From positions 732,637,450 to 732,701,449 of the forward strand of contig NC_064615.1 in assembly GCF_023898315.1 (NCBI RefSeq): a stretch of 64,000 bases of DNA. Direction: 5' to 3'. The notes below the pieces were generated by a model. It saw only the letters and a list, made by a program, of their open reading frames with translations, was not told the origin of the DNA and did not search any database. Position 1 is the stretch's first letter, and each line of letters begins with the position of its first letter. A program made the position numbers and the translations under genes. Of this stretch, positions 44,127-54,261 are shown in pieces. Source of the DNA: Schistocerca nitens. Taxonomy: Eukaryota > Arthropoda > Insecta > Orthoptera > Acrididae.

Positions 44127-45897
44127 AGCTGTCAGAGTGACAGATTCGAACCAAGAATAATATCAATAATATGAGACCCTGAGAACTTTATTTTCAAACC
44201 AGTGTTATCAAAGAGAATAATGCACCCAGTAGTGACCCGAGGGCACCATGAGAGGCAAACTTATTGCAAATTTAAGTAGCGCAAAGTTACGCACAAAGAA
44301 GCTTCAATTGAAGCATGTGCAAATACAATCAGTAAAAAAGAGCTAGCCTGATACAGTCCAAGTCAATTTTAGCCTACAGAGACTACACTGTAGTTACGTA
44401 GGACCTTGCAAGTAAAGTGAGACATGATTTCAAAGGAGTTATTGAACAATATGCCTGAATCCGGCTGGAATGCACAAATAAAATCTACTCGAACATAAAT
44501 ATAGATGATTTTTGGGCAAACTAATACGAAATTTTAATATTTGTTACCATGTACGCAATTATCACACACCTTGGTAAAGAGCGAACAAAGAAGTTACGAA
44601 TGTGCTGTTACAAAAAATTGCACAACGGACATTGTAACTGAAAAACTTAAACAAAAGTGCAGTATTGTGTGGCAGAGACAGACAGTGACTGTTAAACCTA
44701 CAGCAATACGTCACGAGGTTGTTTTGAACAAGCAATAAGAAACTGTATCATCGCCGTGTGTGCAAGTGGACAAGGAACTAGCACGACACGAACAGTGAGC
44801 CGATAACAGACGGTGGACCAAGTTAGTGTCAAACTATAACTCTTTGTGTGTCAAGGGACGCCTAGGAGCGCGTTGACTACAGAGATACATTTTGTCCTAA
44901 GGCGAAAACTTGCGTGTGACTAATGACAAGTCATGACATGGTGAAAAAATGTTGTGTGCCCATAAAACGTGTTACTGTGACAACGAAACATTGTGCAAAC
45001 CAGACTAGTGAAGGCCTACTGAATAATAACTGCCAATAACTGTGTGCGTTCTTTCCCACAGCAGGAAAAATGCCCATAAGGATAGTACACTGTTTGTCAA
45101 CTTGCTGCATGTTTGCTGGAGCACTGCAAGAAGATGTCTCACGGGCGAGCTGATATACAACGCGCATCCGGCTACTTCAGCCATGCAGCGGCCGCAGCAG
45201 CCCGTAGCAGACCAGACAGCCACACGCCTCTCCGCGACGTAGCTGTCAACACCGGGGGTGGTGACCTACACGGAGCCGACGCGCCGCGCCGAGCGCCGCT
45301 CAACAATCACTTCGCACCGCTCACCAACTACAGCATTATTGACAATTTCCAAAATATTTACACAAACTCATAACATGTCAATGAACTCGATTTTTGATAA
45401 ACAGTGAACATTTATTATGTATACCTGTAAATTGACAAGAGAAAATGAACACTAACAAGATTTGTAACACGTAGGTAGTGGGAACATTATGAAAAGTGAC
45501 GTTGTGCTAAATGATTTCAAAAAACTAAGTGATATATTCTAGGACAAGTGACCTTGCAGTATATCGCAAAAATCATAATTACGAGTTGTTAATCACACAC
45601 AACTATTTTTCGTTGAACTGTATGTGACTGTGATATTATGTAACCGTAGATGACAAACTGCTAAATCAATTCAAAAGAATGACTGTTAAAGAGACAAGAT
45701 TAATCATGAACCAACTGGGATGGCTGGGCTCCGGCACAATTTTTCCCAGGTTTCCTGTCTGCCTTCGCCCAAATGGGGGAGCCATGAACATATATAACCC
45801 TGGGACTAATTAAAAGAGCCATTCCATAAAAAAATACAGAATTGTAAAGAACGTTACTGGCACCATTTTGTCAAAGTATAGAAACTCTTTGCCAAAT
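43654..45897 (+). other. Non-coding interior of the Gypsy-type element
   Basis: About 2.2 kb where the reverse transcriptase, RNase H and integrase would be expected. All frames are short, the longest about 86 codons (45113-45373, GC-richer, without motif). A (GT)13 run lies at 44101-44126. The segment is not obviously decayed polymerase; I found none of the palm or integrase motifs in any frame. Confidence 0.7.
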
Positions 45898-45912
45898 GCT
45901 GCCAGGGGGCAA
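45898..45912 (+). promoter_or_regulatory. Candidate polypurine tract before the 3' LTR
   Basis: GCTGCCAGGGGGCAA directly abuts the TGTAAC of the 3' LTR. The run AGGGGG is the likely plus-strand primer although short and interrupted by a C. Confidence 0.5.
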
Positions 45913-47213
45913 TGTAACGTTCCCTGGCAACACACACACTATTAATAAACTAAAATTTAATTGTGCTATATACGCCGCTATGAAGCAATTTGTATATACT
46001 GTAATTATTTAACAAAAATATTATTTAATTTTGTATAAAGAACATTCGTTATTATTGTAATATTTTCTGTAATAATATTCTCGATGTATTTATGATTGTA
46101 ATATTTCTATACTCATGATGTAGTTACGAAATGTGTCAATATCTGCGATAAGAAAAATGTAAAATACAGCCGCAGATTGCAAAGAGACAATAACGGTTGA
46201 GAGTCGTATAAATAGGAATACATAGTGTGCATTCTTTGTCTTCTTCCTCGAGAGCTGAGAGAGAGAGGAACCTGTGACGTAGCATTTTATGAATGGGTAG
46301 ACTTCATTTGTCTGTATCTAGATTTAGCCGCCATTAGAGGAGAAATTACAAACTAATGTAAGTTGAATTATTGTTGTGGTCTAAATACGTTATAATTTAT
46401 CAAAAATGTGTATTACTAATGTAAATTAGCTTGTCCATGTCATCTATAATATTTCTTTAAAGAATTTTCAGCATTTTTAGCAATTATCGCTGGTGTTGCT
46501 GGGCTGTGCCGCGGCCGAACGATTTGCAGCGGCGGCACATTTAAAAAATTGTTCCGCTAAGAAAAATTTAACCAAACCCGTAAATCGGGAGCAGATAAAA
46601 ATTAGCAGTGAATTAAGAAAATGTTTTTCTTTTACAGTGATCCTGAGACTGACGGAATTTATTACTAGTTTCACATTTGTGCATTCATAGGCGGATAGTT
46701 AACGTTGAAATTTAACAATTTGTTGGGTCTTTCAAATAACTTAAATGTATAGTGAAGTGTGTTTTATCAATGATAATTAAACGTCGGCTTGGCAATATTT
46801 AACCATTTTCTGCTAACAGAGACAGTCTTGTGTTCCATAGCTAACGCCGGGAAAGAATTCAGTAAATATTAAAAAAAAAAAAACACTGCATTTAGAAAAT
46901 GTGTGCCAAGGCCGAAATATGTAAAAGATTTAATTCTCAACTAAATATTCTTAATCAGTTAATGTGAATTTATCAGCATGAGAGGATTGACTAAGCTCAA
47001 GTAATTTTAAATGAACTTAATACTGTCTAAATGAATTTTTATTACCACTCGTGAAGAAGGGGTTCTACAACAAAGTTCGTACTGACTGAAAGAAAGAGCA
47101 AAGAAAAAAAAAACAATTTAAAAAGTAACCTTTACATCTCCCCCCCCCCTCCCCCCATACATTTTGCAAAATCAATTCACATTTAATTTTTTTTTAAATT
47201 GAGTTTCATTAAA
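45913..47213 (+). repeat. 3' LTR of the Gypsy-type element
   Basis: Same ends as the 5' LTR (TGTAACGTTCCC to TTTCATTAAA). Outside the homopolymer tracts I count roughly 15-20 differences in 1.3 kb, so identity is near 98-99 percent. One difference changes the AATAAA of the 5' LTR (40006) to AGTAAA here (near 46861). The C-rich tract is CTCCCCCCCCCCTCCCCCC-like instead of a pure C run. Confidence 0.95.
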
Positions 47214-47217
47214 AGTC

Positions 47218-48060
47218 TCACGACAACCCCGTGTTCACTAATCCCTATATCGGTTTTGATGCTCGTTATTAACTCAGGATTATTTGTTGCTAAGAGGTCA
47301 AGTGTGTTTTCACAACCGTTTACTATTCGCGTGGGCTCATTAACTAATTGCTCGAAATAATTTTCAGAGAATGCGTTTAGCGCAATTTCGGTTGATATTT
47401 TAGGCATACCTCCGGAATGAAACATTTATCTTCGCCAACATATCGAGGATAAATTAAGGTCATAGCCAACTACTCGTATTATCGTATGAGTCGGGTACCA
47501 GTTTGAAATCAAGTTTTCTTTGAACCTTTCAGCAACTGTATCATCTGAACTGGGAGGTCGGTAAAAGGATCCAGTTATTATTTTATTCCGGTTTCCAACA
47601 ATGAACTGTGCCCATACCTTCACAGGAAGTATCTACTTCAATTTCGCGACAAGTTAAACTACTTGTGACAGCAACAAACACGCCACCGTCAACCGTGTTT
47701 AGTCTATCTTTTCAGAACACGGTTAGGTTCTTCGCAAAAATTTCGGCTGAGCTTATATCCGGCTATAGCCAGCTTTCAGTGCCTATAACGATTTAATGAT
47801 CAGTGATTTCTATTAGCGCTTGGAGCTCTGGTGCTTTCCCAACACAGCTACGACAATTTACAACTGTTATACCAATGGTTCCTGTATCTACGTTCTTCCT
47901 GTGTTCAGCCTGCACACTTTGTGACTGAAGCCCTTCTTGTGTTTTCCCGAGACCCTCTAACCTAAAAAACCGCCCAGTCCACTCCACACAGCCCCTGCTA
48001 CCAGTGTAGCCGCCTCCTGCGTATAGTGGACACCTGACCTATTCAGCGGAACCCGAAACC
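47218..48060 (-). pseudogene. CR1-like LINE, endonuclease region (5' half, upstream of the Gypsy insertion)
   Basis: Minus-strand reading gives ALIEITDH near 47800, IGTESWL at 47770 (with catalytic Glu), SSAEIFAKNLTVF, DGGVFVAVTSSLTC near 47680, ITGSFYRPPSSD near 47560, VGYDLNLSSICW near 47450 and CENTLDLLATNNPELI near 47290. This is the APE endonuclease of a CR1-type LINE. The frame ends at GVVVRL at the Gypsy boundary and resumes at 39053. Several frameshifts are present. Confidence 0.82.
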
Positions 48061-48909
48061 CAACCACCCTTTGGCGCTAGTCAAGGAATCTGTAGCCTAC
48101 ACTGTCGCAGGACCGTCTGAGCCTCTGATTCAGACCCTCCACTCGGCTCTGTACCAGAGGTCCGCAATCGGTCCTGTCGACAATGCTGCAAATGGTCAGC
48201 TCTGCTTTCATCTTGCAAGCAAGACTGGCTGCCTTTACCACTTCTGTTAGCCTGTCGAAACCAGAGGGAACCTCTTCTGAGCCAAAGTGACACCCACCAT
48301 TGGTACCGACGTGAGCAACCACCTGCAGTTGGCTGCACCCTGTGCTCTTCATGGCATGCGGGAGGACCCTTTCCACATCTGGAATGACTCCACCCGGTAT
48401 GTACACAGAGTGCACATTGGTTTTCTTACCCTCCTTTTCAGCCAAGTCCCTAAGGGGCCACATAACGCGCCTAACGTTGGAGCTCCCAACTACCAAGAAT
48501 TCCACCCTCTGCAATTGCTCGGATCTTCAGGCTGAGTGGTTTTCTCTAAAACAGGACAGGCGACAGCATCTGGCTCAGTGACAGTGTCAGCCACAGACAG
48601 CACCTGGAACTTGTTTGTCAGACAAACCGGGGCGGCCTTATGTGCGGCCGCCTAGGAAGTCTTTCGCCGACAGCTTCACCCTGGGCGACCTCCAACTCAA
48701 CCACAGGTGAGGGGTCGGCCTCAGTGCGAGCAGTAACTGGGTTGGCCAGTGCTGGACGTCCGTTGCATCCCCACGGCCAGCCCAGAACAGTGGCGCCCAT
48801 CCACTGCAGCCTCAAGCTGTGTAATCGAAGCCATCACAGCCTGAAGCTGAAAGCGAAGTGACACCAACTCGGCCTGCGTCCGCACACAACAATCGCAGTT
48901 TCTGTTCAT
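48061..48909 (-). pseudogene. CR1-like LINE ORF1: N-terminal coiled coil and SGNH/GDSL esterase-like domain
   Basis: The N-terminus at 48909 reads MNRNCDCCVRTQAELVS with closely spaced Cys, then a short helical part. After a shift, the frame 48077-48514 holds an SGNH-hydrolase-like domain: block I as VVGSSNVRR, HVGTNGG as the block III equivalent, then a VEGLNQRLRRSC helix. A stop follows FLD, and the last block (RSGVHY, with the catalytic His) lies in the continuation near 48020. ORF1 proteins with such esterase domains are known in CR1 and related LINEs. The frame is broken at least twice. Confidence 0.72.
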
Positions 48910-49004
48910 ACTAAATACCGTGGAAAACTAAAATATTCAGTTAAACGGACTATCGGCAGGTGCTGTAAATGACATCGTCAGAAATGAGTAAAAAAAATAA
49001 ATGT

Positions 49005-49232
49005 CGTGTGACTGGGGCCTCCCGTCGGGTAGACCGTTCGCCGGGTGCAAGTCTTTCGATTTGACGCCACTTCGGTGACTTGCGCGTCGATGGGGATGAA
49101 ATGATGGTGGTTAGGACAACACAACACCCAGTCCCTCAGCGGGGAAAATCTCCAACCCAGTCGGGAATCGAATCCGGGCTCTTAGGATTGACATTCTGTC
49201 TCTCTGAGCACTTATCTACTGGGGCGGACCTC
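49005..49232 (-). mobile_element. tRNA-derived SINE of another family
   Basis: On the minus strand the head at 49232-49150 has a degraded A box (TAGATAAGTGCTCAG) and a B box GGATTCGATTCCC. The body is GGTGTTGTGTTGTCCTAACC and GTCACCGAAGTGGCGTCAAA, and it ends in ACCCGACGGGAGGCCCCAG. I recognise it as an abundant Schistocerca SINE from memory. It lies just 5' of the CR1-like LINE. Confidence 0.75.
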
Positions 49233-49270
49233 AGAAAAAGATTGCTTTGAAGACATTTTCACCTCTCCCC

Positions 49271-49939
49271 TGTAACATCATAGATTAAGGGTCGACCTGC
49301 GACAGCAATCGCACAACTTGCGTACTGGCCGCTAGACGCCGCGAGCTCGAAGAGTGAGTGCATTGAGATCGCAGGTGCGCTTTTTGCGTACGGGCAGCGA
49401 GGTGCCGCATCGAGCGCAACCGTATATAAGTGCCGACGGAGTTAGGCCAGATCTTATTTCGTTGGCATCTCATTTTGTTGGCATCTCAATTTTGCCTATT
49501 GTCTTATTTGTTTAGTTGCTTAGCTCTTATTCGTTTATGGCTCATGTATTGTGCTCTCTTTCAGCCATTCTGATTGTTTTGATTTACTCCCAATTGAGAC
49601 ATGTTTATTTCAGCCTGTTCATATTTTGATGTTCTTTAAATACTGTAATAATTATCGGAAGCATTTCTTCCCTTAAACGTGTGTAAAGTATTCTCGATGT
49701 AGGATTTGTTCTGTGACACAGGTGTAAGGTTATGAATATAAATTACATACGAAACTGTGCTTTCAAAGGAATTTATTTTTTCGGTTTTTACTACATCAGA
49801 CGACAATTTTGTGATATGAGGGAGAAATTTGATGGGCGAACCCATGGAAATAGTCTTAAGTGATCCCCTTTAAAAATAAAAATTTGTGTGACACTGAAAG
49901 ATGTGACACTGTAGGCACCGAAAATTTATATACGTCACA
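49271..49939 (+). repeat. Possible solo LTR with TATA box
   Basis: The segment begins TGTAACATCATAG, ends ATATACGTCACA, and is flanked by CCCC on both sides (49267-49270 and 49940-49943). A TATA box TATATAAG lies at about 49423-49430, and AATAAA occurs near 49875. A partly duplicated GTTGGCATCTCA unit (49461-49488) follows the candidate start. The C-rich duplication is weak evidence because such runs occur by chance. Orientation is taken from the TATA box. Confidence 0.45.
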
Positions 49940-49943
49940 CCCC

Positions 49944-51311
49944 TCCACCATTAAGTAATTCATTTGTTATGAATACAGTTTTAACGGTCCTTCAAATAAA
50001 AGACTATTTTCTCCCTAATAAAGGAAATCAGGATATCGTGCAGACGTATTCATATTGCAATGCAACGTTGCTACTCCAGAAAAAAACTGTAATACTCATA
50101 CTATGAATTATATTTCCCCCTCCATTTCCGACCTGAGTGCAGTCTGTACATCACTTACGGCATCAGATAAGAAACCGAACGTCTCTTTAGCTGCAAACCG
50201 TGTCACGTGGGTCACTGCGAATCCATCTAACATGTCTCAGCCTGATAATAAATTATGTTGTAATGCAGATGAAATTACAGTGAAGACCAAGACAAGTATG
50301 GTGAAACTTATTGTACACAGTCTATTCAATGACTTTTGGCAAAGGAAACCACAGTCAACTATTTAGCGTTAAGTATGTAGTACAAAAACTAAAGACGAAT
50401 CTAACTACTGGTGGCAATTCCTAATGAATGTTAGCAGGCGTGAGAAATTGTAACTGACTTCACTGAAACTTCCGTACAAGTGTTGCCACAGGCATGAAAC
50501 ACTTATTAACCATTATTTCAATGTAAAGAGGACTTATAAGGAACATTATTGTTATAGAAAATAACGCTTTCGCCGGCCGAGACGAATCTGCGTCTTCGAG
50601 GGCATTGGCCTCCTCCAACCACCGTCATCACTCTTGTACTGTGTTAGGAAATAAAGATACTCACTGACAAATACTGTTTCCATGACGAAGTGTCGGACAG
50701 CGACCTGACATCTACTCTCACAGCGCTGGAACCACGCCCAGACTGTACTGACCGTTTGCAGCCCAGCTGCGCCACCCACCGTAGAGATCACCCACCTCTG
50801 ATTTCTACAGTACTCTAAACGTAAGAGTATTCTGGCAACAGAGCTACAACAAAGCCGACGTAATATTGGTACAAACGCACATGAGGAGCAGCATTAGACA
50901 AAGACATATTTCTGAAACTATATGAAGGACTGTTTATTAATATGGTACGTTAGTGTAGAGAACTTTGTAAACTCTCTGTTGTTTAAAATTGAAACTGAAA
51001 CGCTAACTTGAAAAGATTAGCTATTAAAGATAGGTGCTGTGCTACATTCACTGCAATTTATGTTGAACAGAAACATTTCTTTATTCAACTACTGACTGAC
51101 TGTTTCCATATTTTCTTTATAAACATGACACTTTAGCATTGTAAAACAGTACTAGGAGGTGGTAAAGGAGCCTATTCCAGGTAATGTGAATTGGGACACT
51201 CATCTATCATAGGTTACACACACAAATAAAAATAATTTTCAGTACTTCGAGTCATGTCATGGAAACACTGATACATGCTTCTCTTGAAGGTCATCATGTT
51301 CGCTGTTGACT
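49944..51311. other. No gene recognised
   Basis: Mostly AT-rich. A 103-codon frame (50055-50366, plus) has no known motif. Nothing else can be supported. Confidence 0.45.
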
Positions 51312-51553
51312 GTAGAAATTATTTATTTCACTATTGCAGTTTCGGCATTTGGCCATTTTCAAGTGGTCCTACAAATGATATGGGTTCAGCACATGTGAAA
51401 CTTAAAAATCTTCAGACACGTGTACATGAAGATGAAATGTACACATGTTGGAGGATTTTGAAGTCTGGCATGAGCTGAAGGAAAATCATCTGCAGTACGA
51501 CTTGTAAATTGCCCTAAGGCCGAAATTGCAATAGCGAATTAAATAATTTCTAC
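51312..51553. repeat. Foldback element, 48-base inverted repeats
   Basis: The left arm 51312-51359 (GTAGAAATTATTTATTTCAC onward) and right arm 51506-51553 are reverse complements with roughly 80 percent identity. The loop is about 146 bases and non-coding. It is probably a miniature inverted-repeat transposon or the folded end of a larger repeat; I see no clear target duplication. Confidence 0.72.
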
Positions 51554-51721
51554 GATTGTGATACCCTTTAAAAAATTCTCCATGACTGTGAATACCGACC
51601 AAGAGAAGTTAATCAGCTGATGCAAGCATTTAAATTGCTATTGAGTACAACGCCTGGGACGGCGCAAAGCTGTGCCTGATGAACCCCTTTGCTCTCGAAT
51701 TCTGTGCAGCCTCTCTATGAA

Positions 51722-52828
51722 CGCTGAGGTGACAATAGTCATGGGATACCTCCTAACATCGTATCGTACCTCCTTTTTTCCCGGTGCAGAGGAGAAACTC
51801 GACGTGGCATAAACTCAAGTCGCTGGGCGTCCCCTGCAGAAATATTGAGCCATGCTGCCTCTATAGCCGTCCATAATTGCGGAAGTGTGCCGATGCAGGA
51901 TTTTGTGCACCATTTATGTCCCATAAATTTTCAATGGGATTCAGAATGTTCAGAATGTTGCGCAAATCAATCGCGAACAGTTCTTGACCAGTAACACGGC
52001 GCATTGTCATCCATAAAAGTTACATTGTCATTTGGAATCAAGTACTGCATGGCTGCAAATGGTCTCAAGGTAGCCGAAAATAACCGAGGATCCAATCCAT
52101 TCCATGTAAGCACAGCCCAAACTATTATGGAGCCATTGCCTTGTTGACAATCTGAGTGCATGGTTTTGTAGTGTTTGAGCCACGCTCGTATCAGCTCTTA
52201 ACCAACTGAAACCTGGAGTCATCTTACCAGGCCACGGTTTCTCAGTCGTCTATGGTCCAAGAGATATAATCACGAGCCCAAGAGCGGCACAGCAGGCTAT
52301 ATCGTCATGCGAGCAAAGGCAGTTGCGTCGGTCGTCTGCTGCCATAGACAATCAACGCCACATTTTGCCGCACTGTCCTAACTGATACGTTCGTCTTGCG
52401 TCCAACATTGATTTCAGAGTTATTTTACAGTGTTGCTTGTCTGTTAGCACTGACAACTTTACGCAAACGCCGCTGCTCTCGGTCGTTAAGTGAAAGTCGT
52501 CAGCAAATGCGTTGTCCTTGGTGAGAGGTAATGCCTGAAATTTGGTATTCTTGGCATACTCTTGACAATGTATATCTCGGAATATTCAGTTCCCTAACGA
52601 GTTCCGAAATGGTATGTCCCGTGCTTCTAGCTCCAACTACTATTCCGCGTTCAAAGTCCGTTAACACCGTTGTGCGGCCATAATCACGTCGGAAGCCTAT
52701 GTACATAAATCGCCTGAGTAGAAATGACAGCCTCACCAATGCACTGCCCTTTTATACCTTGTGTACGCGATAATACAGCCATCTGTACATGTGTGTACCT
52801 CTGTCCCATAAGTTTTGGCACCTCAGTG
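51722..52828 (-). mobile_element. Tc1/mariner-superfamily DNA transposon C, internally deleted
   Basis: Terminal inverted repeats are CGCTGAGGTGACAATAGTCA at the left and the complement of a right end reading CACTGAGGTGCCAAAACTTA. On the minus strand there is a helix-turn-helix part (TDFERGIVVGARSTGHTIS, 52690-52600), a region SIIVWAVLTWNGLDP near 52130-52090 and DNVTFMDDNAPC near 52030-52010 (second Asp). The first-Asp region is missing, the third acidic residue cannot be placed, and the C-terminus appears as LPQLWTAIEAAWLNISAGD near 51880-51830. The copy is shorter than 1.2 kb with frameshifts, hence dead. Flanking TA pairs are no longer intact. Confidence 0.85.
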
Positions 52829-53129
52829 AATTATAAGCTGACGTCTTTTGTCCTTTCCTTTACGAGTCCACACCTTTTTTTCTCCCCTCTCTCCCACACC
52901 TTCATCTTCTGTTACTACATAATTTAATTTTTTTTCACTATCGATCATTCTTATTCGTCAATTATCGAATGATTTTACAAAATATTATTTACAGTCTTTC
53001 CAACATAATTTATGATAGATTCTTGTGTTAAATAAACGAGATACAATAAATTCATCTGAAAATTACATTTCATTACATTATTAATATAAGTATTTATTTA
53101 TAGAAGTTATCTGCAAGAAATCTAGACTA

Positions 53130-53272
53130 GATACTCAAGGTACCTAGTACAGGCAAAATATCTTCAGATTTCAAGAAGAATGTATTAATTCCTGTACCCA
53201 AGAAGGCAGGTGCTGACAAGTGTGAATATTACCGAATCATCAGCTTAATACCTCATGGTACAAAATAATGTT
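53130..53272 (+). pseudogene. RTE-type LINE fragment (reverse transcriptase finger region)
   Basis: Plus-strand translation gives SDFKKNVLIPVPKKAGADKC and then EYYRIISLIPHG. These correspond to SDFKKNIIIPIPKKAGVDRC and ENYRTISLISH in the RTE at the window start, so both belong to the same or a closely related family. The fragment stops at about 53272. Confidence 0.8.
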
Positions 53273-53458
53273 GTTGTGGTCTTCAGTTCAAAGACTGATT
53301 TGATGTAGCTCCCAATGGTGGTCAACTTTGTGCGAGCCATTTTATCTGTCAGTAACTACCACAATCTACGTCCACTGAAACCTGCTTACTGTATTCAAGA
53401 CTTGGTCTCTTTCTACAACAATCCCCCAATCCCCCGCCCCCCCCCCCCCCCCCCCCGC
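53273..53458 (-). repeat. Fragment of a dispersed LINE 3' tail plus poly-C tract
   Basis: TTGTTGTGGTCTTCAGTTC followed by GACTGATTTGATGTAGCTC resembles the complement of an abundant Schistocerca LINE tail that ends in ACAACAA repeats, recognised from memory. It runs to about 53410 and is followed by a C run with short breaks (about 53425-53457) and a CA run. Confidence 0.55.
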
Positions 53459-53739
53459 TCCTCACACACACACATTTATTTCCATTACCAAACTAATAAT
53501 TTCAAGATACCACCAGATCTGTCCTACCAACCGATCCCTTCTTTTCGTCAAGTCGTGTCATGTTTCTTTTCCCAATTCGAGACAGTGGTAGCTGAAGAAT
53601 GAAAAAACTGGTAGAAACCGACTTCAGGTATGTTTGGGTTCCATTTCGGAGTAATGTGGGAACACAGGACACAATACTAACCCCGCGAGTTATCTTGCTG
53701 AGGGAATTAGATTAGGAAATGACACACTAACAGTAGCAT

Positions 53740-54240
53740 ATGAATTTTGCCATTTGAGCATAAAAATAAGTGACGATGGTCCAAGTAGAGAGGATATAAA
53801 ATGCAAACTAGTTACAGCATCAAATGCATTTTTAGGAAAGAGGAATTTGTTAACGTCTAATATAAATTCAAGTGTTTGGGAGTCTTCTCTGCAGATATTT
53901 CTACGGATTGTAGCCTAGTACAGAAATGAAACGTGGACGACAAAGATTGTGGAGAAGAGAAGACCAGAAGCTTTTGAAATGTCGTGCTGCAGAATCGCGC
54001 TGAAGATTAGATGATTAGATAGCGTAACTAATGAAGAAGTACTGAATCGAACTGAGGAAAAAAGTTTATGGCACAGGCAAAAGAAGGAATCGGTTCATTG
54101 GACACATTCTGGGTCATCGGGAAATAGTTTGATAATGGAAGGAAATTTGGCGGATATAATTGTAGAGGGACATCAAAACTCGAGTAGAGTAAACGGGTTA
54201 AGAGGACGTTGGTTGCTGTAGTTATTGTGAGGTGAAGGGG
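53740..54240 (+). pseudogene. RTE-type LINE C-terminal fragment
   Basis: Plus-strand reading: ISDDGPSREDIKCKLVTASN near 53765-53825, AFLGKRNLLTSNINSSVWES to about 53885, then NETWTTKIVEKRRPEAFEMSC near 53925-53985 and NEEVLNRTEEK near 54030-54060. The order matches the post-palm region of RTE proteins, including a decayed GSETWT motif and an ESFEMWCWR-like motif. Several stops are present. Confidence 0.7.
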
Positions 54241-54261
54241 CTTTCACACAATAGAGTGGAG

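Larger units (their letters stand above)
39058..47213 (+). mobile_element. Complete Gypsy-type LTR element lacking reverse transcriptase and integrase
   Basis: Two near-identical LTRs (39058-40368 and 45913-47213) bracket a 5.5 kb interior, and 4-base duplications AGTC flank it at 39054-39057 and 47214-47217. The interior holds a primer-binding site, a Gag region, an aspartic protease with the first residues before the reverse transcriptase, then 2.2 kb with no coding capacity. The catalytic reverse transcriptase, RNase H and integrase are absent, so this copy could only have moved by using enzymes supplied by a relative. It sits in the endonuclease region of a CR1-like LINE on the opposite strand; removing it with one duplication restores that frame. 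Confidence 0.93.
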
